A stretch of 64,000 nt of DNA, taken from assembly GCA_025201345.1 (NCBI GenBank), contig JAIXMG010000037.1, positions 62,001-126,000 on the forward strand, in the 5' to 3' direction. The notes beneath the pieces were generated by a model. The model saw only the letters and a program-made list of their open reading frames with translations. It had not been told where the DNA came from and did no database searches. How positions within the stretch are numbered: the stretch's first letter is position 1; each line of letters opens with the position of its first letter. Origin of the DNA: Thamnidium elegans (taxonomy: Eukaryota > Mucoromycota > Mucoromycetes > Mucorales > Mucoraceae). Shown one piece after another: positions 45,701 to 55,889 of this stretch. The position numbers and the translations under genes are program-made.

Positions 45701-46223
45701 AAACCAAGTTATTTCTATTAAGACCAGGTAATGAGTAGAAGTACCTGTCGAGCAATTGGGTCGCTCTATATATAAAACTAGTAGCGAACGTTGCTCCGTC
45801 AAATTGACAAACGAATGAACGCAATTACAGATAATGCGCAGGACCAAATCAAAACGATTGCCTAAAAATGATATATGTGAGTGATTCGCGCAATACATAT
45901 ATATAAATACCTTAAAAAAATGACAACCAGATAAATCAGCATATCAATGGGACCACAATAGAACCGTTTTCGTTAGTATGTATTTCCAAGTTTATATTGA
46001 CGCTTACTTACTTGTGTTTGATTTCATTTTCTAACTAAAACTGTATGGATTTATCTTTTCATAAACCCTAGTAAATAAAAAACACTAAAACCAAAGGACT
46101 CTCAAAAAAAAAGGGGGGAGTTCTCAATAAATCAATAGTATAAATTCTATAAATCGTTTTTTCTTTCATAACAGTGCACAATATACTTTTTCTTTACGTT
46201 TTCGATACCGATATTACTCTTAG

Positions 46224-46582
46224 ATGCCCAGAATAGTCTTATATCCTGAGCAAGAAGCTGTAATTTTTGGTGATTGAATGTTTTTTATAATGATGGTGTT
46301 CCCTTCATGGCATTACCTATATTGTGTATAAAAACCTGAGACGAAGAGAACGGTTCGGGGGAGCTATGTTTAATAGACATAAATGAGTTTCGAACTTCTG
46401 TAGTAAGTGAACATCATTCAATTGATATAAAATAGAGAATTTATAAATTAATCGCTTTAACATAAGTTTGCAGTCAATGTAAAAATAAGACGAACGCTGC
46501 TCGAAACATGTGGCATATATCCTCGTTGATCTGGGCAGGACATGGAAGGCCTGGAGTATTTTGCAGGCAACAGCAAAAATAA
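46224..46582 (+). pseudogene. Fanzor relic, copy 3: internally deleted derivative
   Basis: It begins MPRIVLYPEQEA, matching the first residues of copy 2 (MPRLILYPEPEA at 55890), and jumps directly to VIFGD-stop-MF, the GDGMF block that lies about 2.6 kb downstream in copy 2. It then keeps the frame-shifted LIDINEFRTS block (46370-46395) and ends with NAARNMWHISSLIWAGHGRP (46476-46540). About 75 bp holding the zinc-ribbon cysteines of copy 2 are also missing. Roughly 85% of the gene has been deleted while both ends remain, as in MITEs derived from autonomous transposons. A TIR element lies 15 bp further on. Confidence 0.7.
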
Positions 46583-46596
46583 CTAGTTTTTTTTTA

Positions 46597-47298
46597 TCGG
46601 GTTTCTTAGGGACCACCGAGTTAATTCTTAGGGACCACAGGGGTGTACATAGGGTAGCTCGGGATTTTTTTTTTGTATAAAATTACGTGATTTTATTGAA
46701 ATTAGATAAACGTATAAATTTGTCGTTTAGAGTTTCGAAAAAAGTAATAAAAAGTGAAGAAAGGGGGTGGGTGGGTGGGTGGGTGGGTGGATGGGTAGGT
46801 TAGAGTTCTATGACTAAACATTCCGTTTTTACTCGGTTGTGATATCATTGGTCTTGTCTATCGAAATGAGTGAACGGGATATTGACATCTCAAAAAGGGT
46901 TATCGCCTGCTGATCTATCCAGAAAGACTGGTCGAATATACACCGCCAATGGTAATGCCAAATAATTTCAAGAACGGTACCAAGTGACAGAAGGATGTCC
47001 TCAGGTATCTGTTGACAGGTCTTGTCATGCAAAGTAAAGAGCGCAATCCATACCGTTTCTGGAGAAGGAAACGTGTCCTTAAGATTCATATCTTCTATTG
47101 CTTTTTTCCAAAGAGTCCATTTATGAAAGCAGGAAACAAAGAAGTGTTCATTAGTTTCGGATTCTGATCGACATATACCACATAGGGAGTTAGTACAAGA
47201 ACTGTTTCTTAGGGACCACTGGGTACCCGATCCTGAGCTACCCTATGTACACCCCTGTGGTTCCTAAGAATTAACTCGGTGGTCCCTAAGAAAAACGT
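46597..47298. mobile_element. TIR element B, CTTAGGGACCAC family
   Basis: The ends TTTCTTAGGGACCACCGAG (46601 on) and its complement (to 47298) continue as an inverted repeat of about 65 bp containing GGGGTGTACATAGGGTAGC. Each arm has the CTTAGGGACCAC motif twice, and a further copy in plus orientation at 47209-47221 makes the right arm a hairpin of its own. TA precedes the left end; the right flank is diverged. The interior holds a G-rich GGGT array (46763-46800) and a fragment of LINE coding (46829-47205, minus). It is related to element A at 38424-39401 by termini and by the GTGTACATA-type second block. Confidence 0.75.
46829..47205 (-). pseudogene. LINE ORF2 C-terminal fragment (zf-RVT) inside TIR element B
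   Basis: The minus-strand frame, open through the element, reads CGICRSESETNEHFFVSC and then HKWTLWKKAI, the zinc-binding segment (CxxC-x8-H-x4-C, followed by LW) found at the C-terminus of non-LTR retrotransposon polymerases. The following 95 residues (VWIALFTLHDK, LEIIWHYHWRCIFD) match the usual helical tail. No reverse transcriptase core is present. It was probably captured or inserted and then trimmed. Confidence 0.65.
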
Positions 47299-47379
47299 TT
47301 AAACTTTCCCAAATATTCACTTACTCTTTCTTAATAACCTGTAAAATAATTCCTTCCAAAAATAGATCTTTTCCCCATC

Positions 47380-47447
47380 ACGCGTGCAAGTAGATTGCAG
47401 TCACAAATAAACCGAAGTATTGTAAATGTTTGCCCGATTTAACGCGA
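47380..47447. promoter_or_regulatory. MCB-like cell-cycle elements upstream of CDC6
   Basis: ACGCGT, the MluI cell-cycle box, lies at 47380-47385, 117 bp before the CDC6 start. A variant, TTTAACGCGA, which also resembles an E2F half-site, lies at about 47438-47447. Fission yeast cdc18 and budding yeast S-phase genes use such sites for G1/S transcription by MBF. Confidence 0.45.
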
Positions 47448-47501
47448 CTAACAAAATTTTTACTTCCTCTTTTTTTAATTGTCCCACTAAAAATAAATAA
47501 A

Positions 47502-49318
47502 ATGTTAAGACAAACCAGATCAAATAAAGTTACTTCATCTTTAAAAGAATCCTCTGGTAAAAAAAAAAACTCCCTTCATCTCTTTATAATTCAACAATAA
47601 CACCTTTTTTTTTATTTATATAGGAACAAAAAGAAAAAACATTGATTTAGAAAACTTGCCTTCTCCACCATCTTCTCCTAGAAGAAAGACAATTAAACCA
47701 GCCTTACCCGAAACACCTAAAAACGTTCGAAATATCACTAGAGAACTTCAGCTTGCTCAACGTAAATTCATTATAGTATATAGGTCTAAATAAACCACAC
47801 TAATTATTTATTTTTCTTTTAATTAGTTAAATCACCTAGTAATTCCTCAATATACTTAAAGACCAAGTCAATAAATGAAAAGGAAAATTTATACCAAAAA
47901 GCAAAGACCGTATTTCGACGTACAGCTATTCCTTCTCGATTAATTGGTAGAGAAAATGAGCGAACACAAATGATGAATTTTTGGAAGACTCATGTATTGC
48001 AAAACCAAGCTGGTTGTTTATATATTTCTGGTATGCCAGGTACAGGTAAAACTGCCATGTTAACCGAAGTAATGCGGCTGGTAGAAGATGATGTGATGGC
48101 TTTACGTACACATACTGTAAAGACTGTTGTTGTCAATTGTATGAGTGTAAAAGAACCTAAACAAATCTATGCTAAATTGGTAGAGGAATTAAGACCTACT
48201 GCAAAGACTCCCATTCAATCAGATGTTGTCAAACAAGCTGAGGAACTTATGAATGCTAAAAAGAATGTACTAAAGTGAGTTTTATTACACCACAAAAAAA
48301 AAAAGAGAGAGAGAATACTCATTTAATTAATGTAAATATATATAGTGTTGTTATATTAGATGAAATTGATTCTTTAATCACCAAAGACCAAGACGTTCTT
48401 TACAAGATCTTTGAATGGGCTTCATTACCTACATCACAACTTGTACTTATCGGTATTGCTAACGCATTGGATTTAACTGACCGTATCTTACCTCGTTTAA
48501 GAGCAAAGAACTGTGAACCACAATTATTAAATTTCAACCCATATCAAGTTTCGGAAATTTCTAGCATTATTAAGGATCGTCTATTCTCACTTGTAGAGGA
48601 TCCGCAAAATCCATTCGGTCCTGCACCTAAACCAACACAAGGTACAACACCACCCTTAATTATGCCTATGGCCATTGAATTCTGTGCCAGAAAAGTTGCT
48701 TCTTCCATGGGCGACCTAAGAACTGCTTTAGATGTTTGTAGACAAGCTATCGAATTAGCTGAAATGGATTATAAAAAAAAAAATAGTAGTACTTCTGTAC
48801 TTGGTGAACAAAAGTCCAATACTTCGTCTGTAGTAACTCCTGTTCCTATTGTTACAGTTGCGCATGTATCAAGGGTATTAAATATTGTATTTGGTAATTC
48901 AAATGTACAAAGATTAAAAGAGTTAAACTTGCAACAAAAGATTGTATTGGGAGTTATTCTGATTATGATTCGTTCTTCTACTACCAAAGCAAACAAGAAG
49001 GATGTATTAACTGTTGGCAAAGTGAGTATTAAAAATATCTACTTTTCTTTTTTACTTAAATTTATATAGTTTCGTGAGCAATATAGTGCTTTATGCTCAG
49101 ATAAAAGTACAGCTATCACTGCAGTCTCTAGAACTGAGTTAAGTGATTTATTATCCTTGTTGGAAACACAAAGTATTCTTACTTTAGGAAAGAGTAAAGA
49201 AGATCGAACTAGAAAGATTCAATTGAATGTACAAGAATCCGAAATTATTCAAATGATTAACAGTATGCCCTTCTTAAAGGACTGGATGGATGGAGTCGTT
49301 GAAAAATCTGGCTTTTAA
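47502..49318 (+). CDS. CDC6: replication licensing ATPase Cdc6/Cdc18
   Basis: There are five exons: 47502-47556, 47624-47761, 47827-48274, 48346-49021 and 49070-49318 (521 aa). Cdc6 joins ORC at origins and loads MCM with Cdt1. The N-terminus is basic and Ser/Pro-rich with CDK-type sites (LPSPPSSPRRK, PALPETPK). Walker A GMPGTGKT is at about 133-140, Walker B VVILDEID at 215-222, sensor 1 LIGIANALDL (about 245), the Arg-finger region LPRLRAKN, and sensor 2 MGDLRTALDVCRQA (about 340). A C-terminal winged helix follows (LNLQQKIVLGVIL ... SRTELSDLLSLLETQSIL). The length and the SRLIGRE opening of the AAA+ domain favour Cdc6 over Orc1, which is longer and carries a BAH domain. Confidence 0.94.
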
Positions 49319-50010
49319 AAAAAAACTTCTCCTTCATCTCTTTGTTCCATTTATATACAATATACCATTATTTCTGTTATCACTTTTTTTTTTTCTAGTT
49401 GTATATCTGCTATCAATTTTTATAATAATTAAATACTTATTTGTTCAAAAGTTTCTTTTCTTACACTAAATTCAATAAATATGATCCCAACTACCGGAAT
49501 ATGCATAGAAGATTCAATTTTATTACAAAAAAGAAAAAGAAAAATAAACTCTGTCGCAACTTGTTGAAGATTGTTCTTTAAATAAAAAAAGTTATCTCCC
49601 TTGCATCGTTTGTCATTTACATTTAGTTGCCCGCGCCGATTCCAAGCACTTTTTTCATGTGTGTATTGATATCAAATGTAAATATAGGGCTTTATCAATG
49701 TGCGTACATGGTACCGAAACCTGTTTTTATTATTATCACAAATCGCATTTACATACATTTGTACTCGGATCGTGTCCCGCTAGCATTAAAATCTGACACT
49801 CTCAAATTTTTGTTTGTTTATATTTTATACAAAAAAAAAAAAAAAAAAAAAAACCATAAGCTATAAAACATTATGGTATAAATAAATAAAAAAACGTAAT
49901 ACATACATATAATACAAAAATGTATACGCAATAAAAGGATGTAGATAGTATAGACAATATATATATAAAGGAGATAGAAAACAAAAACAAAAAAATATTA
50001 GAAAAAAAAT
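49319..50010. other. convergent spacer, CDC6/LAMMER kinase
   Basis: About 690 bp between two stops. It has A/T-rich sequence, an A22 run (49831-49852) and no convincing gene; the 79-codon ORF ending in poly-Lys is an artefact of that run. Confidence 0.4.
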
Positions 50011-50912
50011 CTAAGTATCTTCATCGTAAATCATATGAAAGAAAGGATGACGAAGTGCATCACGAGCAGAAATACGTTGACTTGGTTCATATACCAACAA
50101 CTTTTTCAATAAATCTATCAAATAAGTATTATGTTCGTTTGTAGGCGGAATCATTTCCTAAAGATACAAAAAAAGTTAGTACACTTGTAACAAGCAATAA
50201 TAATAATATACTTACAGCAAGTGGTTTTAATGCACTGACATATTTTTTACTTTGTCTCGTAGTCTTTGCAACAGGATATTTTAGTTTTTTACTTTCCTTA
50301 TAAAAAAACTTTTGACCTTCCTTGTTAGCAGATAAAACCATTGGTACGGGAACAGAACCCAAGACCGAATCCATCATAGCCAAATGTTCAAGATTATCGT
50401 GTGTTTGAAACAAGGCATCACCAGTAAAGAATTCGACCAGGATACAACCAATAGACCAAATATCACAAGGATAGGACCAGCCTAAGCCTAAAATGATTTC
50501 AGGTGCACGATAATGACGCGTAGACACAACGGCTGAATGATAATCTTTTTCAAATGTAGCTGAGCCAAAATCAATTAATCGTATATCGCTACTTTTTAGT
50601 AATTGTTCATCTGGGGGATTCACGAACAAGATATTCTCGGGTTTTAAATCGGTATGAACCAATTTTAAGTCATGTAAGACTAAATAAAATGTTACAAAAC
50701 AAAAACAAAAACAAAACAAAAACAGAACTAAAAAAACTTACATGCCACACTGGTAAATAACTGCTTTGCAAGTTGTTGAATTTGACTATGAGGAAATGGT
50801 TTAAACTGATTTGATTTTAAGAAATCAAATACAGATTGACCTAACAATTCAAATACCATACATATATGATTACGATGATCAAACCATTCCACCAAATGAA
50901 TACACTTACTAA

Positions 50913-50952
<40 letters not shown>

Positions 50953-51862
50953 GCTTTTTTTTTAGTATAGCATAATAAATAAAATTAAAAAAAAAGCCTT
51001 ACTTGAGGTTTAAAGGATCGTGCTGTTTCAAAGTATTTAATACCCTAATTTCAATCTTACTTGCGTCCCTGTATTTGGGTATAGCTCGAATAATTTTAAT
51101 AGCACAAAATGTTCGTCTAACCCGATCAAAGCATTCAACTACTTTACCAAAAGTTCCTTGACCTAACAATCTCATAATTTTATCTACAAAATTGATATAA
51201 TAGTTTTTTTTTTTAAAAAAAACATGATAAAAGGGGAAGGGGAGGGGCTCTAGATAACTTACATTGTGGCGTTAAAGATTCATTAGGTCGGACAAGGTAG
51301 TGCCCATCTTTATCATCGTAAACCTATTTATACCATTCGTTATATTATTCCTTTATTTATTTTTATCTTTATTTACCTCTGTAGTAGATACAGTTCTATT
51401 AGTGGTAGTAGCGGCAGTTGTTGTAGCTGTGGTGGTTATGGTATTATTATATGTATGATTAATTTTATTTGGTAATTTATTGGATATATGCTGCTGCTGT
51501 TGATTATATATTTGGCTTGGAAATAAATGAAATGCCAGTATACCTTTAAAAAAAACTTGTTAATATAATAAATTTTATTTTACTCAGAGAAAAAACTTAC
51601 TTTGGTTCATTATATTATTGGCATTGTTATTATTATTCCATTTTTGTCTCTTCAAGTCTGGTTGAAATTGGTCGGGATGATGAAGAATTCGTTTTTTAGG
51701 ATTGTAAGTTGCATAATCAACAGATAAAGATGATGGAGGTGGAGGCGTAGGACTATCTGAAATCACAATAACTTCCTTTGGATAACCATTCTTATAATAG
51801 TCTTTTTCCCAACCTATGTTTTTCCTTTTCTTTTGAACTTGTCGTACTTGTTGTGGTTCCAT
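50011..51862 (-). CDS. LAMMER (CLK-type) dual-specificity protein kinase
   Basis: There are seven exons: 51601-51862, 51377-51543, 51263-51323, 51003-51183, 50742-50908, 50216-50679 and 50011-50157 (482 aa). The family (fission yeast Lkh1, yeast Kns1, animal CLK) phosphorylates SR proteins and regulates splicing, adhesion and stress responses. The N-terminal 160 residues are Pro/Asn/Thr-rich. The kinase domain (about 165-478) has [21 protein letters not shown] (HTD instead of HRD, typical for the family), [34 protein letters not shown] and the hallmark [11 protein letters not shown]. The intron 50909-51002 contains long homopolymers and a strong A/T hairpin. It converges on CDC6. Confidence 0.94.
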
Positions 51863-52324
51863 TGTTAAAAAAAATTAGATAGAAAAAAAAATAGGTGAGT
51901 TTTAAAAAAAAAGAGATTTTTTTTTGGTTTCGTAGAATGGAATGTAGTAGCGATTAAGTAGAACTAGTTGATTAGTATACTATGTAAAAGAAGAAGACAA
52001 AAGAAGAAGAAGAGGGAGTTGGAGTCAATACAAAAAATAAAAAACAAAAAAAAATGTATAAAGTGGAGAATTAAACTTATTTGGGCAGTCCAACGTCGAA
52101 CCAACCAAAGAAACGCACCCGCCAAAAAAATAAAAATAACAAGGATATGTATGCTCCAGACTCCTAATTTAGTTTTTTTTAGAGAAAAAAAGGATTGATA
52201 CAATGAATGAAAGTGGATATTAGCTTTGAATTCAGCCACATTCATTATCTTATCGTTACTTGAATTACATCTTAAAACAAATATCGTCATTTTAAAAAAT
52301 ATCTTTTTTATCCCTTTTTTTGTT

Positions 52325-52369
52325 GTTGTTACTAGGTAACAACTGTCAATAGACAGTTGCCATAGCAAT
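52325..52369. promoter_or_regulatory. paired RFX X-box-like palindromes upstream of the LAMMER kinase
   Basis: GTTGTTAC-TAG-GTAACAAC (52325-52343) is a perfect palindrome around TAG, and GTTGCCATAGCAAT (52356-52369) is a near-consensus X-box; they are separated by 12 bp. RFX factors bind GTNRCC-N(0-3)-RGYAAC. They lie about 460-510 bp upstream of the kinase start, in otherwise featureless DNA. An ORF at 51964-52380 overlaps them but has no family resemblance. Confidence 0.45.
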
Positions 52370-52763
52370 TTTGATATCACAGGAATATCAGTGGTTTAAA
52401 TGATTCAAAGTTTCCCTCCTTAGTTTAAAGAATAAAAAAAAAAATCCTCTTACAAAAAAATCCTGTCAATTTTTTTTTACAAGTTTCATGAACAAAACTT
52501 GTGACATAAAAAGAATACTTCGAATAAGCTGGGTTAAAAAGAGTTGTTTTGTATGTTATTAAATATGTTTTGAATGTTTTGTAGAGATTGAAGTTCGTAA
52601 ACTGTCAATGGATGAGGGTTTTGCAAGCATGCGGTAATAGTGTTTTGAATATCTACAGTCACGTGTAATAAATGTTTGAACGACTTCATTTTTTTTAAAA
52701 AAAATAAAATACTTAGCTTATCTTTCTTTCGATATATATCTACTTTTTGATAAATAACATAAA

Positions 52764-53485
52764 ATGGTACTTTTTGATACTACTAATAAAACTAATGAGA
52801 AGCGAAATGAACTTTCAAATTTCGAAAAAGGCCAGATTATTGGCCTACATCAGCATACCGAATACTCATTGGGCAAAATCAGTAAGCTTTTGGGTATCCC
52901 TAAGTCTACAGCCGCTAGCATCGTAACCCGCTAGAAAAACAAAGGAAGAGTTACAAACAAATCTCGACCTAGAAGACCTGAAAACTTTCAGAATCGGATA
53001 AACGTCTTCTGTCCAGAAATATTCGTCAAGAGACCTTTCAACCTTACAATCACTTTATTGGAAATTTGAACGACGCTGATATTTGCATTTACAGGAAGAC
53101 TTTCGCTTCGTATTTGAAGGAAATGGGTTTCGGTTCGTTTTCTCCTGCTAGGAAGTCCGGAATGGCACCTACACATATGGAACAAAGCGCTTCCTGTCAT
53201 ACTGGCAAGTATGTGACCTGGTGGAAGTCAACCCATCAAATAAAGGGCTTTGACTCTTGGCCTGCGCAAAGTCCGGATTTAAACCTTATTGAGCACCTTT
53301 GGACTGCTCTGGGAAAGCGTATTGAGCATGTTAGACACCGTATACTTAATACCGAGTAGCTCAAGGCGCGTCTTCAAAATGAGTGGCGAAACTTAGACAG
53401 CGACTTATGGTCGAATTTAGTGGCAAGTATGTCTAAAAGATGTCAGTCTATAAAAGACAATAATAGTGGCTGCTCAAAATACTAA
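52764..53485 (+). pseudogene. Tc1/mariner transposase relic
   Basis: It begins MVLFDTTNKTNEKRNELSNF and continues EKGQIIGLHQHTEYSLGKIS, KLLGIPKSTAASIVTR, a helix-turn-helix of the Tc1 type, followed by a stop at 52933 and KGRVTNKSRPRRP. Later frames give YNHFIGNLNDADICIYRK and a C-terminus with WPAQSPDLNLIEHLW (about 53255-53305), the segment of the third catalytic acidic residue, then LKARLQNEWRNLDSDLW. The part with the first two catalytic Asp residues is missing, and several stops and frame changes are present. Terminal repeats could not be identified. Confidence 0.85.
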
Positions 53486-53665
53486 AAAATAAAATAAATT
53501 ATTTTTTGTAAAAATAATACTCTTTTCTTTAAGGGTTTAAAATTTGGTAGTGTTTGAAAGACTTTTTATTAACTAGCTTTACTGTTTGAATTTGGATGTA
53601 TATAACACTTTACAAAAATTAATTAAAAAAATTAAATTCGTCCGGATACTTATTACTCATGACTG

Positions 53666-54011
53666 TAACAGGTACTTTACATGTAAAAACGACTTTTTTT
53701 AAAGGAAATTGTAATATAAATATCACGATGATTAAATAAATCCTTTTTATCATAGCCGAATAAACCTCGTTTTATTATAGTTGAATAAACCTCATTTTAT
53801 CATAGTTAACTAAACCCCTTTTTATCATGATTAAAATCACTTATTTATTCCATCTTTTTTTTCTTTCCTTTTTTTTTTAACAATGAATTCATATACAAGA
53901 AAGTACCTTTTATATTATCAAATGTCTAAATATTTCCTTATGATATGGTGGTGTCGATGTAGGAGTTTCGCTAAATCGGCACTGGTGGTGTAAATGGTGG
54001 TGTACCAGGAA
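53666..54011. mobile_element. TTAA-flanked MITE, copy 2 (truncated)
   Basis: In reverse orientation it matches 36048-36370 of copy 1 at roughly 85-90% by eye. The right terminus (complement TTCCTGGTACACCACC) is followed by TTAA at 54012-54015. The other end stops at the internal ACCTGTTA block, so the second terminus is missing. It has four tandem ATGATAAAA-GTTTATT units against three in copy 1. Confidence 0.7.
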
Positions 54012-54015
54012 TTAA

Positions 54016-54865
54016 CCTTAACAAATTGGGCGCCGGGCACAACATTCCAAGCACTAGCTTTTGAAAAACATACTAAATGTGAAAACCTTGCTTCTTGTTT
54101 AAACGCTCTGGAAAGTGCTTTGAATGATATCGGTAACTTGGACTTGAAAAAGAATACCAACAGTAATGTCATTCTGTGGGCTAGAAAAAAAAAAAAAAAA
54201 AGCACAATTAGTACGCGTATTTGAACGTTTTTTGTTTGCTTTTTTTTCTCGTCTATTGCATTGAATAGGCTATTAATAGTATCTTTTTTAGCTTTTAGAT
54301 ACATCATTGATCAAACAATACTTTTACTTACAGACTTGGAAAAAGCTTATGGTTGACAATAAGTACCTTAAAATGACTCTCAAAAATAACCAGATTAGAA
54401 ACGAAATCGCAGTGGCTGAGGATTTAGCTGAAGTAAATAATGATACCCTCCGACATGCCAATAGCAATTACGAAGGTGCAGATAATCAAGAGAGTCAAAG
54501 CACTTATAATGTAAGGAAATAGGTTATTGACCTCGAAGATAGAAACTAACTATTTTATAAAGGATGAACTTGACGAACGTAACTTCGTGTTCAGCATGCT
54601 AAAATCAGGAGAAAAATGGTATCTTTCCAATGGCAAATACGTTGACGACGAATTGTTTATATTTGGATTGCAGTGCGAATCCGGTCACCCAAGTAGATCG
54701 TTTATTATTGATCCTTACGACAGCAATTATACTACTTATAACGTCTTCAGCCAAAAAGAGTTACAAGAAATCATCAATTATCAGAAGAAAAGCCTCCTTA
54801 CAGCTCCAGATTCGTTGAAGCTTTTTTTAAACAAATACAATAAAAAAATACTAACAAATGAATAG
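54016..54865 (+). pseudogene. relic of an unknown multicopy protein family (N-terminal half)
   Basis: Plus-strand fragments in two or more frames: LTNWAPGTTFQALAFEKHTK and NLASCLNALESALNDIG (54018-54190), LMVDNKYLKMTLKNNQIRNE (54345-54520) and a 112-codon ORF (54527-54865) with KDELDERNFVFSMLKSGEKW, YLSNGKYVDDELFIFGLQC and HPSRSFIIDPYDSNYTTYNV, and QKELQEIINYQKK. From memory such blocks recur in a large uncharacterised Mucoromycota family that also includes the C-terminal blocks at 34551-36043; this is unverified. A poly-A insertion (54184-54200) and stops break the frame. Confidence 0.5.
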
Positions 54866-55095
54866 ATTTTAGAAAAAATAATGATACAAATGAGATGAGA
54901 ATGCCCATACCTTGCTAGAATTCAGAGCACAAGGAAGAATAAACTGCTTTAAAAAAGATACAATATGTTAGACTGTATGAATAGATAAAAACAATTTTAC
55001 AAAGACGCGTGAATATTACCATACTGAAAACCACACTACACGTGATGATACATGCATTTTATGACCTGTTGATTAAAGAATAGTTAATAAAGTGT
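54856..55095 (+). repeat. 245-bp dispersed repeat, copy 2
   Basis: It is homologous to 37878-38123 and starts at the stop codon of the preceding ORF. The order of blocks is kept (GATACAAATGAGATGAGAAT, ACAATTTTACAAAGACGCGT, ACCATACTGAAAACC, AGTTAATAAAGTG). Confidence 0.75.
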
Positions 55096-55109
55096 ATATT
55101 AATTACGTT

Positions 55110-55373
55110 ATGCTGCGAGTTTTGCCCAAGAAATAAAACGCAAGTTAATCTTCGAAAAAGAAAGAAAGAAAGAAAGAAGAGAGAAAAATGGAAAAAAAAT
55201 GGCTTTAAAGCCGCAGCAGTTTGTTACACTACATGAGACCAAATCTATAAATGAAGAAGTTAAAAGATCCTGCCTCACCAGCTTGGGAAACATGTGGTGT
55301 TAACTTTCCACGTTCGTTTGATGCAACATTGTATCAAAGTGAACTTGAATTACCGGACAACAATAATAGCCGG

Positions 55374-55410
<37 letters not shown>

Positions 55411-55889
55411 GGCTGTTGGTATTACTGGCGTGTTCTCTAACGTGAATAGTTCCAAGTCAAGTGGCCTTACCCTCGGCAGAGCGGCCTTCTTCTTTTATTT
55501 CTTGCTTTGGCTGTGTGATCTCATAAAATTTATTGCCTAACCATTTAACATTTTATTTTAACGTATCTGATAATACCCTCTTCCATTATTTTACCTGTTG
55601 AACTGTTCATCCATTACAAATCATTCGTTCGAGTACCTCTTTTGTATTGACTCATAAACATGTATTCCTGTTCGTATTGGAATGCTTTTCCTTTACCGTG
55701 TTCTATAAATAATAGAGACACTATTTTTATAGCTAGTGATCTTTAGGGATTGCAGCTTAAGAAAAATGTTTTATAAACCAGATAAATAATCACGCTGAAT
55801 AAACTTTATATAAACCCTTCTTCCTTTAAATTCTTTTTTTATCTGCTTTTGTTCTTCTTAACTTTTCTTTTCCATGTATGCTATTGTAA
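55110..55889 (+). other. spacer with short coding debris
   Basis: An ATG at 55201 opens MALKPQQFVTLHETKS, running to a stop at 55302, and an overlapping frame reads CGVNFPRSFDATLYQSELEL before a 28-bp A run (55374-55406). The pieces look protein-like but are unassigned. The rest, to the Fanzor start at 55890, is A+T-rich and featureless. Confidence 0.35.

Noticed and set aside
49627..49866. 79-codon ORF ending in poly-Lys
   Set aside because: The end is an A-run, and the frame lies in the convergent spacer between CDC6 and the kinase.
51964..52380. 138-codon hydrophobic ORF on the minus strand upstream of the LAMMER kinase
   Set aside because: It is low-complexity Phe/Leu from T-rich DNA, has no family resemblance, and overlaps the likely promoter.
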